This document shows positions 17,424 to 26,455 of a stretch of DNA of 64,000 nucleotides, one piece after another; the stretch's first letter is position 1, and each line of letters begins with the position of its first letter. This DNA is from Natronolimnobius baerhuensis (GTDB lineage: Archaea; Halobacteriota; Halobacteria; Halobacteriales; Natrialbaceae): contig NZ_MWPH01000001.1 in assembly GCF_002177135.1 (NCBI RefSeq), forward strand, positions 124,001 to 188,000. The letters are read 5' to 3'. The translations under genes and the position numbers were made by a program. The notes under the pieces are model-generated. The model had not been told where the DNA came from. It did no database searches and saw only the letters and a list, made by a program, of their open reading frames with translations.

Positions 17424-19082
17424 TTGCTCGCGTATGCCCGCGACCGCCGTCGGTTTCTCCTCTTTGGCGGCCGCCGGCAGGTTGGCCCCGAAACCCACCG
17501 CGAGCGCGCTGAAATCCTCCTCGAGTCGCTGTTAACGCTTGGGCCGACGTTCATCAAACTCGGCCAGTTGCTCTCGACTCGCCCCGACGTCTTGCCCCCG
17601 GCGTACATCGACGTCCTCTCTGCGCTCCAAGACGACGTGCCACCGGCCGAGTGGGACGACGCCAGAGTCGTCCTCGAGGATGAACTTGGTCCCATCGAGG
17701 AGCGCTTCCTCGAGTTCGAGACCGACCCGATCAGCGGCGCGAGTCTGGGGCAGGTGTATCGCGCTCGCGTCGCTGTCGGCAGTGAGAGTGAAGCTGATGG
17801 GGGCGCTCGAGGCGACTCGCCAGAGCACGTTCGGGACGTCGCCGTCAAAATCCGTCGCCCGGGTGTCGACGAACTGGTTTCAGCCGACTTGCAGGTTATT
17901 CACTGGTCGCTCCCGATCCTGCTGTACTTCGTTGACGACGCACGATCCTTCTCGCTCGAGAATCTTGCCGACGAGTTCTCGAAGACGCTTCGCGAGGAGA
18001 TGGACTACGAGCGCGAAGCCGAGATGCTCCAGGAGATCCAGGCGAATTTCGATGGCGACGACCGCTACGTCATTCCGGACGTCATCGAGAGTCACTCGAG
18101 TCCGCGCGTGCTCACGATGGAGTACGTCGGCGGAACCAAAATTAACGACGTCGACGAACTCGAGCGCCGGGATGTTGATCGCAGTCAGATCGCCGAGAAC
18201 CTCCAGTTGGCGTACATGCAGATGATCATCGATGACGGCGTCTTCCACGCTGATCCCCATCCGGGCAATCTGGCGGTCAGCGACGACGGACGGATCGTCT
18301 TCTATGATTTCGGTATGTCCGGGCGGGTCGACGAGTTCGTCCAGTCGAAAATCGTCGACTTCTATATCGCTGTTGCAAACCAGGATATCGACGCCATCCT
18401 CGATGCGCTCATCGAGATCGGGACGCTCTCACCGGAAGCCGACCGGGCGGTGATGGCCGATGTGATGGAACTCGCGATTCAGGACGCTCGCGGCGAGGAT
18501 ATCGAGCAGTATCGCGTCCAGCAGATCATCGGACAGGTCGAGGATTCGATCTACGAGTTTCCGTTGCGTTTGCCGAAGAACCTCGCGCTCGTCCTTAGAG
18601 TGGCGACTGTCGTCGAAGGCGTCTGTGTCACGCTCGATTCCGACTTCGATTTCATTGCGACGGCAACCGACTATCTGGTCGACGAGGGCTACCGCGAGGA
18701 GTCGATTCGCCAGTATCTCTCCGAGTCGGGCAACCAGGTCAGGCGCTCGGCCGAATCGTTGACCCGGATTGCGCCAAAAACTGAGCAAACGCTCGACCGA
18801 CTCGAGCGCGATGACTTGTACGTCCGAATCGGCGTCGAGGACTCGAAGAACGTCTTCGCACTGCTTGCAAAGCGGCTGATCTACGGCATGCTGTTGACGA
18901 TGTCGGTGTTCTCGATGGGTGTTCTGTACGCCCTTGACGCCGCTGAAGCCGCAATCGTCGCTGCCGTTTTTTCCGTGGTCGTTGTCGTCTTGCTGTACCG
19001 CTCGTTCCAGGGCCGCCGCTCAACGCGCGTGAAGCCGCAGTTCACTCGTCAGAGCATGCGCCAGCGACGCGGCGAAGAGTAG
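17424..19082 (+). CDS. AarF/UbiB/ABC1-family atypical kinase (start region damaged)
   Basis: Coordinates run from TTG 17424, the first standard start codon in frame, giving 552 residues, but family-like coding continues upstream to about 17361 ('SLRAYKRFVIVAWQFLPLL'). Landmarks: the UbiB 'FIKLGQLLSTRPDVLP' (K-x-G-Q motif), the Ala-rich-loop Lys in 'AVKIRRPGV', 'VFHADPHPGNL', the metal-binding 'FYDFGMSG', and two C-terminal membrane helices after about residue 490. Such proteins are membrane-bound ATPases needed for quinone lipid metabolism. A GTG at 17354 overlapping the hsp20 stop would be the natural start, but one extra T near 17360 puts a TAG in its frame. Confidence 0.9.
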   Translation: MLAYARDRRRFLLFGGRRQVGPETHRERAEILLESLLTLGPTFIKLGQLLSTRPDVLPPAYIDVLSALQDDVPPAEWDDARVVLEDELGPIEERFLEFETDPISGASLGQVYRARVAVGSESEADGGARGDSPEHVRDVAVKIRRPGVDELVSADLQVIHWSLPILLYFVDDARSFSLENLADEFSKTLREEMDYEREAEMLQEIQANFDGDDRYVIPDVIESHSSPRVLTMEYVGGTKINDVDELERRDVDRSQIAENLQLAYMQMIIDDGVFHADPHPGNLAVSDDGRIVFYDFGMSGRVDEFVQSKIVDFYIAVANQDIDAILDALIEIGTLSPEADRAVMADVMELAIQDARGEDIEQYRVQQIIGQVEDSIYEFPLRLPKNLALVLRVATVVEGVCVTLDSDFDFIATATDYLVDEGYREESIRQYLSESGNQVRRSAESLTRIAPKTEQTLDRLERDDLYVRIGVEDSKNVFALLAKRLIYGMLLTMSVFSMGVLYALDAAEAAIVAAVFSVVVVVLLYRSFQGRRSTRVKPQFTRQSMRQRRGEE

Positions 19083-19153
19083 CATGATACACTCTTCGAG
19101 TGAGCCTGTCACTCTGTGGCCGGTCGTTCGATATCAGGAGTTGGCAACGATAA

Positions 19154-19312
19154 TTAAAAACCCATAATCACAAACACCACAATATAGGAAATAATCCCGA
19201 AGAGAGCGGTGGCTCCCATCCAGACAGCAACTATTAGGGCTGCCTGTTTTCCAGTCATATCCTCCCCTTCGAGGAGCTTATTACATTGTGACAGCAAGTC
19301 ATGGAGTCCCAT
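19154..19312 (-). CDS. Small single-span membrane protein (52 aa)
   Basis: An unlisted short gene read from ATG 19312 to TAA 19154. The product starts 'MGLHDLLSQCNKLLEGEDM', a short amphipathic polar segment, followed by one long hydrophobic stretch (about residues 24-52) that ends the protein without a polar tail. Base composition is clearly more A/T-rich than neighbours, with Asn, Ile and Met codons rare nearby, so transfer or a mobile origin is possible. No family recognised. Support: complete ORF, sensible topology, and it fills an otherwise empty gap. Being a chance ORF is not excluded. Confidence 0.5.
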   Translation of the reverse strand: MGLHDLLSQCNKLLEGEDMTGKQAALIVAVWMGATALFGIISYIVVFVIMGF

Positions 19313-19446
19313 GATAGAACTGTAATTTGGAATGGATAAAAAGTTGGTGGGTTATTGAACAATAATCAATCGTTTTGCTCGCATGTGCAGTGACCGAACT
19401 TCCAGATTCGGTTACAGGTGTAATTCTGAATAGCGAGGTCGCGATT

Positions 19447-19943
19447 CTATCTACTGATAGTGACGGTCGTCGTTTCGTCCATTTCCACTGTGGCTGCTTC
19501 AGTCGATTCGACTGCCTCAGCAGCAATCTCATAGGTCCCAGAGCTGACAGTCGTTTTGTAGCTCCCCTCGTCGTCAGTCATCACTGTGTCGGCGACGACT
19601 CCAGTTTCCGTGTCTCTGATTTCAACCGCCGTCTCGAGTGGCGTTCCGTCAGCATCCGTAACCGTTCCCTCGAGTGTGCCGGCGTCGATGACAATCGTTC
19701 CTGCCTCGTGTTCGCTCGTTTCAGTACTGATGGTGAGCAACGACTCGCCAGTCGCGTTTTCGGGCATTTGCAGTGTCGTGAGGCCCGCCTCGGCTTTCGG
19801 CTCGAGCGTCACGTTTTTCGTCTCAAGGACAGTGCCGTCGAGTTCGAAGGTGAGTGTCTCCGTCGCGGTTTCGCGTTGATGGTTTATATATTCGGGGTGC
19901 CAATCGCCACTCGAGTGTTTGAATTCGTTGGAACTGAGCGTTC
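19447..19943 (-). pseudogene. Truncated C-terminal fragment of a surface/Ig-like protein
   Basis: Open frame from a TGA-bounded point near 19943 down to 19447, with good haloarchaeal coding quality but no ATG before the internal GTG at 19812 (121 residues from there). The first part ('ETLTFELDGTVLETKNVTLEP') is like a CARDB-type strand repeat; the second ('GTLEGTVTDADGTPLETAVEIRDTETG', 'YEIAAEAVES') is a carboxypeptidase regulatory-like Ig fold. No signal peptide is present. The frame opens abruptly with coding-like sequence, so this is most likely the tail of a larger secreted protein whose front has been lost. A short expressed protein from 19812 remains possible. Confidence 0.6.
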
Positions 19944-19990
19944 ACGGTCGGTGAAACGTACTTCTGACTCGCCCGTGATGGATCAGTACG

Positions 19991-21070
19991 ATGAACGAGC
20001 AGATTGCCGATTTGTCCCTCGAGATCGCATCCGTTTCGACGACCCGCCTCGAGCGCGAGACCTCGAGTGAGTTCACCCGTGCAACGACGGAAGTGACGCT
20101 CGCCGGTCTAGCGGCTGAATCGGCCGGCGACGACCGACTCGAGGGGATCGGTGAGGACGTCACCTACGAAACCGAAGAACACGACCGACTGGCAGAGACC
20201 GGCCTGCCGGACCTGACCGGCGAGTACACCCTCGAGTCGTTTTCCGACGCGCTCGAGGACATGGATCTCTTTCCCGCGGGCGCGCCCGACCGCGAGGTCT
20301 TTCGGAACTACCGGCGCTGGGCACTCGAGAGCGCGGCGTTTGACCTCGCGCTTCGACAGACCGATGTGGGCCTCGAGGACGCACTCGAGCGTTCACTTGA
20401 ACCGGTGCGGTTCGTCACCAGCACCAGACTTGGCGACCCGCCCACCGTCGACCGCCTCGAGCAACTGCACGAACAGGTGCCCGACCTCGAGTTTAAACTC
20501 GACCCCACGCCGGAGTGGGACGACGCCGTCGTCGACTCGATTCAGGACGCCGTCGGCACTGACGCGATACAAATCCTCGATCTCAAAGGGCAGTACGAGG
20601 GCACCGACGTGGACGTCCCCGCTGATCCCGACCTCTACGAGCGCGTCCTCGAGGCGTTCCCCGAGGCCGTCATCGAGGATCCCGGCGTTACTGACGAGAC
20701 GCGGCCACTGCTCGAGGACTCTGCAGTTCGGAGTCGACTCTCTTGGGACGCGCCGATCCACGGTGTGGACGACGTCGAGGCGCTACCCTGGGAACCCGAG
20801 TGGCTGAACATCAAACCCTCGCGCTTTGGCTCGCTCGAGTCACTGCTCGAGACGCTTGCCTATTGCGCCGAGCGTGACATTACGATGTACGGCGGCGGCC
20901 AGTTCGAACTCGGCGTCGGCCGCGGTCAGTTGCAACTGCTCGCCTCGCTGTACTATCCGGACTCGCCCAACGACGTTGCGCCGGGGGCGTACAACGACGC
21001 TGACGTGGGCGATGGGCTGCCGGAGAGTCCGCTCGAGGTGCCGGCGGAGCAGAGTGGCTTTCGGTGGTAA
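19991..21070 (+). CDS. Enolase-superfamily (muconate-lactonising/OSBS-like) protein
   Basis: A 359-residue protein from ATG 19991. The N-terminal capping domain is followed by a TIM-barrel of the mandelate racemase/muconate cycloisomerase type. Barrel landmarks are Lys in 'LEFKLDPTPEWD' , Asp/Lys in 'QILDLKGQYEG', Glu/Asp in 'VIEDPGV', 'APIHGVDD' and the late Lys in 'WLNIKPSRFGS'. Members abstract an alpha-proton next to a carboxylate (racemisation, cycloisomerisation or o-succinylbenzoate synthesis). No menaquinone or sugar-acid neighbours are adjacent, so the substrate stays open. A TATA-like TTTATATA on the plus strand lies near 19881. Confidence 0.85.
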   Translation: MNEQIADLSLEIASVSTTRLERETSSEFTRATTEVTLAGLAAESAGDDRLEGIGEDVTYETEEHDRLAETGLPDLTGEYTLESFSDALEDMDLFPAGAPDREVFRNYRRWALESAAFDLALRQTDVGLEDALERSLEPVRFVTSTRLGDPPTVDRLEQLHEQVPDLEFKLDPTPEWDDAVVDSIQDAVGTDAIQILDLKGQYEGTDVDVPADPDLYERVLEAFPEAVIEDPGVTDETRPLLEDSAVRSRLSWDAPIHGVDDVEALPWEPEWLNIKPSRFGSLESLLETLAYCAERDITMYGGGQFELGVGRGQLQLLASLYYPDSPNDVAPGAYNDADVGDGLPESPLEVPAEQSGFRW

Positions 21071-21158
21071 CTTCTCACGTCCAGCAGTTGCGTCCTAAGG
21101 GGTTGCGTTCTCCGATAAAACATAGGACTACATATCGTGCTGGGTAGATAGTCGTCGT

Positions 21159-21380
21159 ATGTCGGTCCGAGAGAAGGTGCTCACGACGGATTTCGATGCG
21201 TGGGCCCACAAGCGAAGAGTAGTGCTAGCGATACCGATTGCTGCTGTACTCGGTGGAACAGCGGGCTCCCTGTTCGCTCCGCATATGACGAATAGCCACG
21301 TACTCACCGGCGTCCTCGGCGGTCTCTTCGCTGCCGGTGCTGTACTACTGTGCTGTGTTGTGCTCGCGATTTTCGATTGA
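21159..21380 (+). CDS. Small two-helix membrane protein
   Basis: A 73-residue protein. A soluble, basic N-terminus ('MSVREKVLTTDFDAWAHKRR') precedes two hydrophobic helices (about 21-43 and 48-71) separated by a short polar turn. No family recognised. It follows the enolase-like gene by 88 bases on the same strand and precedes a convergent gene by 48 bases. Codon use is acceptable for the genome. Function unknown. Confidence 0.55.
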   Translation: MSVREKVLTTDFDAWAHKRRVVLAIPIAAVLGGTAGSLFAPHMTNSHVLTGVLGGLFAAGAVLLCCVVLAIFD

Positions 21381-21428
21381 ATTACACTCTAATCTGCGGT
21401 ATCGACCGGAAACCGCTTCCAGTACGTC

Positions 21429-22004
21429 CTACTCGCGACAGGGCCCCCAGAGCGTCGCACGGTCTGCGTTCGGCTCGTCACTCTTGCCCTCGGAGGCCGC
21501 TTTGACGTCTCGGTGCAATTCGAACGCCCGATACTCGTCATCGGTGGCCACTCGCTGTGCAAACGCCGGCGGCACTGAGACGCGCCGACACTCGCCGTCG
21601 ACGAGCAGGCCGCCAGGACCGAACGTAAACTCGAGGTCGTACCGTTCGACACGGTCATCGCGCTCCTCGAGCACCGGATGGATCGCCTCGAGGACGTCGA
21701 CGACGTAGCCGAAGACGAGTTCCATCCCCGGCCTGTCGGCGGTCTCGAGGTCGATCCGGATGACCGGGATGATCGCCGGTGGCTCGTCGTCGGTGCTATC
21801 GATTGCCCGGACCTGTGGTGACGACTCGAGGTGGGTTCCCTGACCGGCCGGCATCGAGTCGGCGAGGCGCTCCTCGAGGACCTGAACGCGACCACGTTGG
21901 CCGCGCGTCCGCAAGCGTTGGACGAGTTTGACGCCGACGACGACCGCGACTGCGACGGCAATGCCGCCGAGTACCGGTGGAACGTCTCCGAAGACTGCCA
22001 TCAT
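21429..22004 (-). CDS. Membrane-anchored uncharacterised protein
   Basis: A 191-residue protein from the ATG ATG pair at 22004/22001 (a GTG at 22010 adds two residues). One N-terminal membrane helix ('PPVLGGIAVAVAVVVGVKLV', about 6-27) is followed by a soluble cytoplasmic or exported domain of about 160 residues with strands such as 'PAIIPVIRIDLETADRPGMELVFGYVVDVLEAI' and 'YDLEFTFGPGGLLV'. No catalytic motif is visible. It is divergent from the aIF5A gene, about 120 bases apart. Reads as a conserved haloarchaeal protein; function unknown. Confidence 0.7.
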   Translation of the reverse strand: MMAVFGDVPPVLGGIAVAVAVVVGVKLVQRLRTRGQRGRVQVLEERLADSMPAGQGTHLESSPQVRAIDSTDDEPPAIIPVIRIDLETADRPGMELVFGYVVDVLEAIHPVLEERDDRVERYDLEFTFGPGGLLVDGECRRVSVPPAFAQRVATDDEYRAFELHRDVKAASEGKSDEPNADRATLWGPCRE

Positions 22005-22126
22005 TGGCACATCCTTGGCGGGCTACGTAGTAGGGATTTCGACGTTGGTCGGTCCTCGGTATCGCAGTACAGGCGTCCGGAGCGCATTCCAAACGGTTTA
22101 TGCCCGTCGGTTGATTACCCCGGGAC

Positions 22127-22501
22127 ATGGCGAAACAGCAAACCGAAGTTCGCGAACTCCAGGAAGGAAGCTACGTCATGATCGACGATGCAGCGTGTCA
22201 GATTAACGGCTACTCGACCGCAAAGCCCGGCAAACACGGCAGCGCGAAGGCCCGCGTCGAGGCCAAGGGCGTCTTTGACGGCAAGAAACGCTCGCTCTCC
22301 CAGCCTGTCGACGCGAAGATCTGGGTCCCAATCATCGAGCGAAAACAGGGACAGATCGTTTCCGTCGACGGGAACGACATGCAGGTCATGGACTTAGAAA
22401 CCTACGAGACGATCACGATGCGTATCCCCGAGGACAAAGATGTCTCCCCCGACGATAACATCGAATACCTCGAGATGGAAGACCAGCGAAAGATCGTCTA
22501 A
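22127..22501 (+). CDS. eif5A: Translation initiation factor aIF5A
   Basis: A 124-residue aIF5A. The hypusination loop '[16 protein letters not shown]' (about 50-65) carries the Lys that is modified (in the P-G-K-H-G context), followed by the C-terminal OB-fold ending '[12 protein letters not shown]'. The hypusinated factor promotes translation of difficult peptide bonds on the ribosome. The stop TAA shares its last base with the ATG of the next gene, an agmatinase-like enzyme, and deoxyhypusine synthase is encoded 5 kb downstream, so most of the modification pathway sits here. Confidence 0.97.
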   Translation: MAKQQTEVRELQEGSYVMIDDAACQINGYSTAKPGKHGSAKARVEAKGVFDGKKRSLSQPVDAKIWVPIIERKQGQIVSVDGNDMQVMDLETYETITMRIPEDKDVSPDDNIEYLEMEDQRKIV

Positions 22502-23376
22502 TGTTTCCCGGGGCGACTGACAAACGCGGAGCAGGCGACGCTGCCGGCCAGACGGCCGATTCGGCGGACGCGAACTTCGTGGTCGTCGGTGCGCCCCTGG
22601 ACGTCTCGACGACCTTTCAGCCGGGGACCCGATTCGGCCCTCGGCGCATTCGATCTTTTGCCGCGCCGTTTGACGATTACGACTACCGGACGGACCAGCA
22701 CTTCTCGGATCTCGGCGTCGTCGACCGCGGCGACGTCCACACGTGGGACGACGTTTCCGAGTACCTCGAGTGGCTCGAGGGAACACTTCGCGACGCCGTC
22801 TGGGACGACGCCATCCCGCTCGTTTTGGGTGGCGAACACACCGTTTCACTCGCGGGCGTCCGCGCTGTCGAACCGGAGGTGTTCGTCTGTCTGGACGCCC
22901 ACCTCGACCTGTACGACGCCTACGACGGCAATCCGCTCTCGCACGCGGCCGTTACTCGCCGCATTCTCGAGGATGTCGACTCCGTCGAGGAGGCCGTTAT
23001 CCTTGGTGCCCGGACGGGCAGCGAACTCGAGTGGGAGCGCGCAGACGCCGACGACGTAACCGTTGTCTCACCGGAGACGGTCGCAGCGCCGTCGTTCGCC
23101 CTCGACGATGTCGTCGACCTCGAGGCTCGATCCACCTATCTGAGCGTCGACATCGACGCCGCAGACCCCGCGTACGCACCCGGGACAGGGACGACGGAGC
23201 CGTTCGGCCTCGAGGCCCGCGAAATGCGCGATATCGTCCGCGCGGTTGCCCCCCATGCGAGTGGGTTCGATGTGGTCGAGGTCAACGACCGCGACGACGG
23301 ACAGGCAGCCTCGCTGGCCGGTAAACTGCTGCGGGAGTTCGTCTTTTCGGCTGGCGCGACAGCCCAGACACAGTAG
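22501..23376 (+). CDS. speB: Agmatinase-like ureohydrolase
   Basis: A 291-residue arginase/agmatinase-fold enzyme with all metal-binding segments: 'LGGEHTVSLAGV', 'CLDAHLDLYDAY' (D-x-H-x-D) and 'SVDIDAADPAYAPGTGTTEP' (D-x-D). It hydrolyses a guanidino group to urea. It is fused to aIF5A by a one-base TAATG overlap. In haloarchaea it has been proposed that deoxyhypusine is built from agmatine, so the ureohydrolase then removes urea from the aIF5A side chain; the tight linkage to aIF5A fits that better than bulk polyamine synthesis. Free-agmatine hydrolysis to putrescine is the alternative. Confidence 0.93.
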   Translation: MFPGATDKRGAGDAAGQTADSADANFVVVGAPLDVSTTFQPGTRFGPRRIRSFAAPFDDYDYRTDQHFSDLGVVDRGDVHTWDDVSEYLEWLEGTLRDAVWDDAIPLVLGGEHTVSLAGVRAVEPEVFVCLDAHLDLYDAYDGNPLSHAAVTRRILEDVDSVEEAVILGARTGSELEWERADADDVTVVSPETVAAPSFALDDVVDLEARSTYLSVDIDAADPAYAPGTGTTEPFGLEAREMRDIVRAVAPHASGFDVVEVNDRDDGQAASLAGKLLREFVFSAGATAQTQ

Positions 23377-23527
23377 CTTTCCGTGCGGTCGACTGCGTTT
23401 TGTTTTCAGTACCCATCGTCGACTGGCATCAATCCATCTTGCCAACGCGCCCACTCATCGTCTCGAACGATCAGTACCCTACCAGTTAGGGACAACAATT
23501 GCACTGTCGATGCCCTAACGTAGGCTC

Positions 23528-23899
23528 GTGACACAGCCGCAACTCCCCCAGATCGACCGACCGGCGGCTCGCGCAATCGTCTCGAACCACCACCGACGAA
23601 GGCTGGTCTGTCACCTCGAGCACGGCGAAACCGTTTCCGTTGCCGAAGCAGTACGGCGACTCGGCACTCGCGACCAGCAGTCAGCCGAAGACGACGCAGC
23701 CGAGCCGACCCGCCAGCAACTCAGACTCGCACTTGTACATAATCACCTCCCGCGACTGGACGACCACGACGTCCTCGAGTACGATCCAAACACAAACGAG
23801 ATCACTCTCACGGCACCACTCGAGTACGAACATTCGGAGGCAGTCTTCGAGACGCTTCTCGAGCCAGCGCTCGAAGCTCCAAACGCCAATTCGTGGTGA
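23528..23899 (+). CDS. DUF7344-type winged-helix protein
   Basis: A 123-residue protein from GTG 23528. It has the haloarchaeal pattern 'SNHHRRRLVCHLEHGETVSVAEAVRRL', a polar loop, then 'LRLALVHNHLPRLDDHDVLEYDPNTNEITL', typical of the DUF7344 winged helix, where 'HNHLPRL' is the recognition-helix region. Probably binds DNA. No sensor domain is attached. It stands alone between the agmatinase gene and a convergent acetamidase gene. Targets unknown. Confidence 0.78.
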   Translation: MTQPQLPQIDRPAARAIVSNHHRRRLVCHLEHGETVSVAEAVRRLGTRDQQSAEDDAAEPTRQQLRLALVHNHLPRLDDHDVLEYDPNTNEITLTAPLEYEHSEAVFETLLEPALEAPNANSW

Positions 23900-23950
23900 C
23901 TCTAGGCAACCAGCCCTCGAGTCCACAGAGTAGGCGGTGAAAGCGCCCGC

Positions 23951-24874
23951 TCAGAACGGCGAGGACAGGTACGTCTTCGGAATCGCGTTTCGAACGGTCA
24001 CCAGCGGATCGACGACCTGGCTGATCTCGAGTCCACCAACCAGACTCGAGACCATGTACGCCTCGGTGTCGTCGAACCCGTGTTCAGCCGCCAGTAACGA
24101 AATCGCATCCCGGTTCGCGAGTTTGCAGGCCTCCTCGAGCGTCTCCGCGCTCGCGAGGGGCTTCCAGGCGTCGTCGGTTTCGACCAGCGGCCGCTCGAGG
24201 TCGACTGCAGCGTCGTCACCGTCGATGACCTCGAGTGTCACGTCGATCTCGCAGGCGATTTCCGCGCCTGTGCCACACATCTCGCCGTCGGCCATCGCGG
24301 CCTTGCAGTCACCCATCGCGAGCATCGCGCCTGACTGAAAGACGGGTAAGTAAACCGTGTTGCCCACCGTGATATCCGTCGTATCCAGGTTCCCGCCGTG
24401 ATCGTGCGGGACGAGCGTCGTGTACGACTCCGCGTCGGGAGCGACGCCGATTGTTCCGATTACGGGCGCGACTGGCACCTCGAGGTCGTCGAATGAAATC
24501 GTGTGCTCGTCGCTGTCGCCATCGACGGGCGTCATACGCGTCCTCGGCGCGTCAATCGCCTCGTCGCCGTCGAGCAGGCCGAAGCCGTCGATGGTGACCA
24601 CGCGGCCGTGGTCCTCGGCGAGTCGGATGGCCTCGATCTCGACTCGCAGTACGTCTCCCGGCTCGGCGTCCGAAACGGCGATTGGCCCTGTGGCCGCGTT
24701 TACCTCCTCGGGAACCGACTCGAGGACGTCCGAGTCGGACTGGACTGCGCCATCGAGGCTATCGCGGGTGTCAATCGTCAGCTCGGTTCCCGACTCGACG
24801 GTTTCGATTGCCTCGAGATCGGGTGTGAACTCGTAGATCGCACCAGTTTCGTGGCTCACTGTGGGACGTATCAT
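23951..24874 (-). CDS. Acetamidase/formamidase family protein
   Basis: A 307-residue protein from ATG 24874; translation further upstream to 25045 is a non-coding-looking extension. FmdA/AmdA landmarks: 'GDVLRVEIEAI', 'VPHDHGGNLDTTDI', 'YLPVFQSGAMLAMGD' and the terminal 'RNAIPKTYL'. These enzymes hydrolyse formamide or short amides to ammonia and the acid, using a metal site. In the cytoplasm, it could feed nitrogen. Divergent from the Nif3-like gene (140 bases between starts). The exact amide is not predictable. Confidence 0.92.
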   Translation of the reverse strand: MIRPTVSHETGAIYEFTPDLEAIETVESGTELTIDTRDSLDGAVQSDSDVLESVPEEVNAATGPIAVSDAEPGDVLRVEIEAIRLAEDHGRVVTIDGFGLLDGDEAIDAPRTRMTPVDGDSDEHTISFDDLEVPVAPVIGTIGVAPDAESYTTLVPHDHGGNLDTTDITVGNTVYLPVFQSGAMLAMGDCKAAMADGEMCGTGAEIACEIDVTLEVIDGDDAAVDLERPLVETDDAWKPLASAETLEEACKLANRDAISLLAAEHGFDDTEAYMVSSLVGGLEISQVVDPLVTVRNAIPKTYLSSPF

Positions 24875-25013
24875 AGCGTTCTCTTTTACCGGGATGCTGG
24901 TAAAGTCCTCCCTCGCGGCGACTGTGGGTGGGTATTCTTGAGGAGTACTGACATTCCGACTGCGCCCAGTACGTATCGCAAGCATACAAATCGCTCGAGG
25001 CCAAACTGGAGAT

Positions 25014-25784
25014 ATGGATCTCGCGGAGTTCACCGCCCAGCTCAACGCGGAGTTACGCCACGCAGACTACGCCGACATCGACGCGAGCGTGAACGGCTTG
25101 CAGGTCGGTCCCGAGACCGGGTCGGTCGAGCACGTCGCGTTCGCCGTCGACGGTGCACAGGAGACGTTCGAGCGCGCGGCCGACGCCGACGCTGACGTGC
25201 TGGTCGTCCACCACGGCATCTCGTGGGGCGGCTTCGACCGCGTCACCGGCCGCACCTACAACCACGTCGACACGCTGCTCGAGAACGACCTCGCGCTGTA
25301 CGCCTCCCACCTCCCGCTCGACGGACACCAGCAACTGGGCAACGCAGCAGGGGTCGCGAACGTCCTCGACCTCGAGGACTGCACGCCCTTCGGCGAGCAC
25401 GGCAGCGAGTACATCGGCCAGCGCGGACGCGCCGCCGAGCGCTACACGGCCGCGACACTGCGCGACCGCCTCGAGGCCAATCTCGACACCGGCGGCGAGG
25501 GCGTCCGCGTGCTCGAGTTTGGGCCGGGCGAGATCGACGAGATCGCCATCGTCACCGGCAGCGGCACGGACTGGCTCGACGAGGCTGCGACGGCCGGCGT
25601 CGACGCACTCGTGACTGGCGAGGGTAAACAGAAAGTCTACCACGCCGCAAAAGAGGCCGGAATCACCGTCATGCTGGCAGGTCACTACGCGACGGAGACC
25701 TTGGGTGTGCGCGCACTGCAAGATCTGGCCGAAACTGAGTGGGGTCTCGAGACGACCTTTATCGACGCCCCGACTGGATTGTAG
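25014..25784 (+). CDS. Nif3-like dinuclear metal-centre protein
   Basis: A 256-residue protein of the NIF3/DUF34 family. Metal ligands are visible in 'LVVHHGISWGGFD' (His pair), 'YASHLPLDGHQQLGN', and the late 'GHYATETLGVRAL' segment. Members form a toroidal hexamer with a dinuclear metal site in each subunit and have been linked to GTP cyclohydrolase-like or metal-insertion roles, but the physiological function is not settled. It is a single gene followed by a 0.67 kb gap. Full family length, and no anomalies. Confidence 0.93.
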   Translation: MDLAEFTAQLNAELRHADYADIDASVNGLQVGPETGSVEHVAFAVDGAQETFERAADADADVLVVHHGISWGGFDRVTGRTYNHVDTLLENDLALYASHLPLDGHQQLGNAAGVANVLDLEDCTPFGEHGSEYIGQRGRAAERYTAATLRDRLEANLDTGGEGVRVLEFGPGEIDEIAIVTGSGTDWLDEAATAGVDALVTGEGKQKVYHAAKEAGITVMLAGHYATETLGVRALQDLAETEWGLETTFIDAPTGL

Positions 25785-26455
25785 CGTTCAGTCTCCGAAC
25801 GCCCGATATCTGCCCCGTAACAGTCCCATACTGCCCCGAAGGAGCCACTGTGCTCGAGAGGCGACGATGTGGACTCCGACGATGGCGATCACCGTCCTTT
25901 CCTGTGCGTTGTCGCACCGGTGAGAGACACCATTGCGAGCCTCCGACCGTTCGTGTTGTGACTGCATGAAGTGCGCTGGCCAATCACAAGATTCGGCGCT
26001 GGGATTGACAGCCGCGACGAGCAACGCTGTCTATGTACTCTCCTTTGACCGTGTAAGCGCACACTGTCGTCGGTAGGTCACTGCTGTCTCGTCCCTGCGT
26101 GTGCACATCACCTTGTTTCTCGATGGTCGACTCGAGTAGCCAACTCCTGTGTCAGTCGTCTCGAGTAGACAATGGCCTGTGGCGTGCCCTGTATGGTGGC
26201 CTTTCAATCCATATCCATAGACTTCCAGTGTGTCTGTACATCGAATGGTGGACGTAGGCGCTACTAGTCGGCGGTTTCTCTACGGATTCGAATCGCTCTC
26301 GAGACGTTCACAGCCATGACTCTCACGACGCAGTGAGCGTTCAAGAAGTAGTAGTCTCGTGAGTTTGGTTAGTTCACTGATTACAAACCGTCCGTCTCTC
26401 GGAGTACTCGATACTCACCGGGTCGGCGTGACCGCCGGCGGCCGGGAGCGAACCT
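25785..26455. other. Gene-poor gap (about 670 bases)
   Basis: No convincing coding sequence. Short open frames exist on the minus strand around 25.8-26.0 kb but their amino-acid composition is not haloarchaeal. The right end holds a purine-rich GGGAG about eight bases before the ATG at 26456, consistent with a ribosome-binding site for the Tat-exported protein. A palindromic GGATTCGAATC-like stretch near 26282 superficially resembles a T-loop but has no surrounding cloverleaf. Confidence 0.5.

Noticed and set aside
26275-26300. T-loop-like GGATTCGAATC, possible tRNA
   Set aside because: No acceptor, D or anticodon stem could be built around it; it is a chance palindrome.
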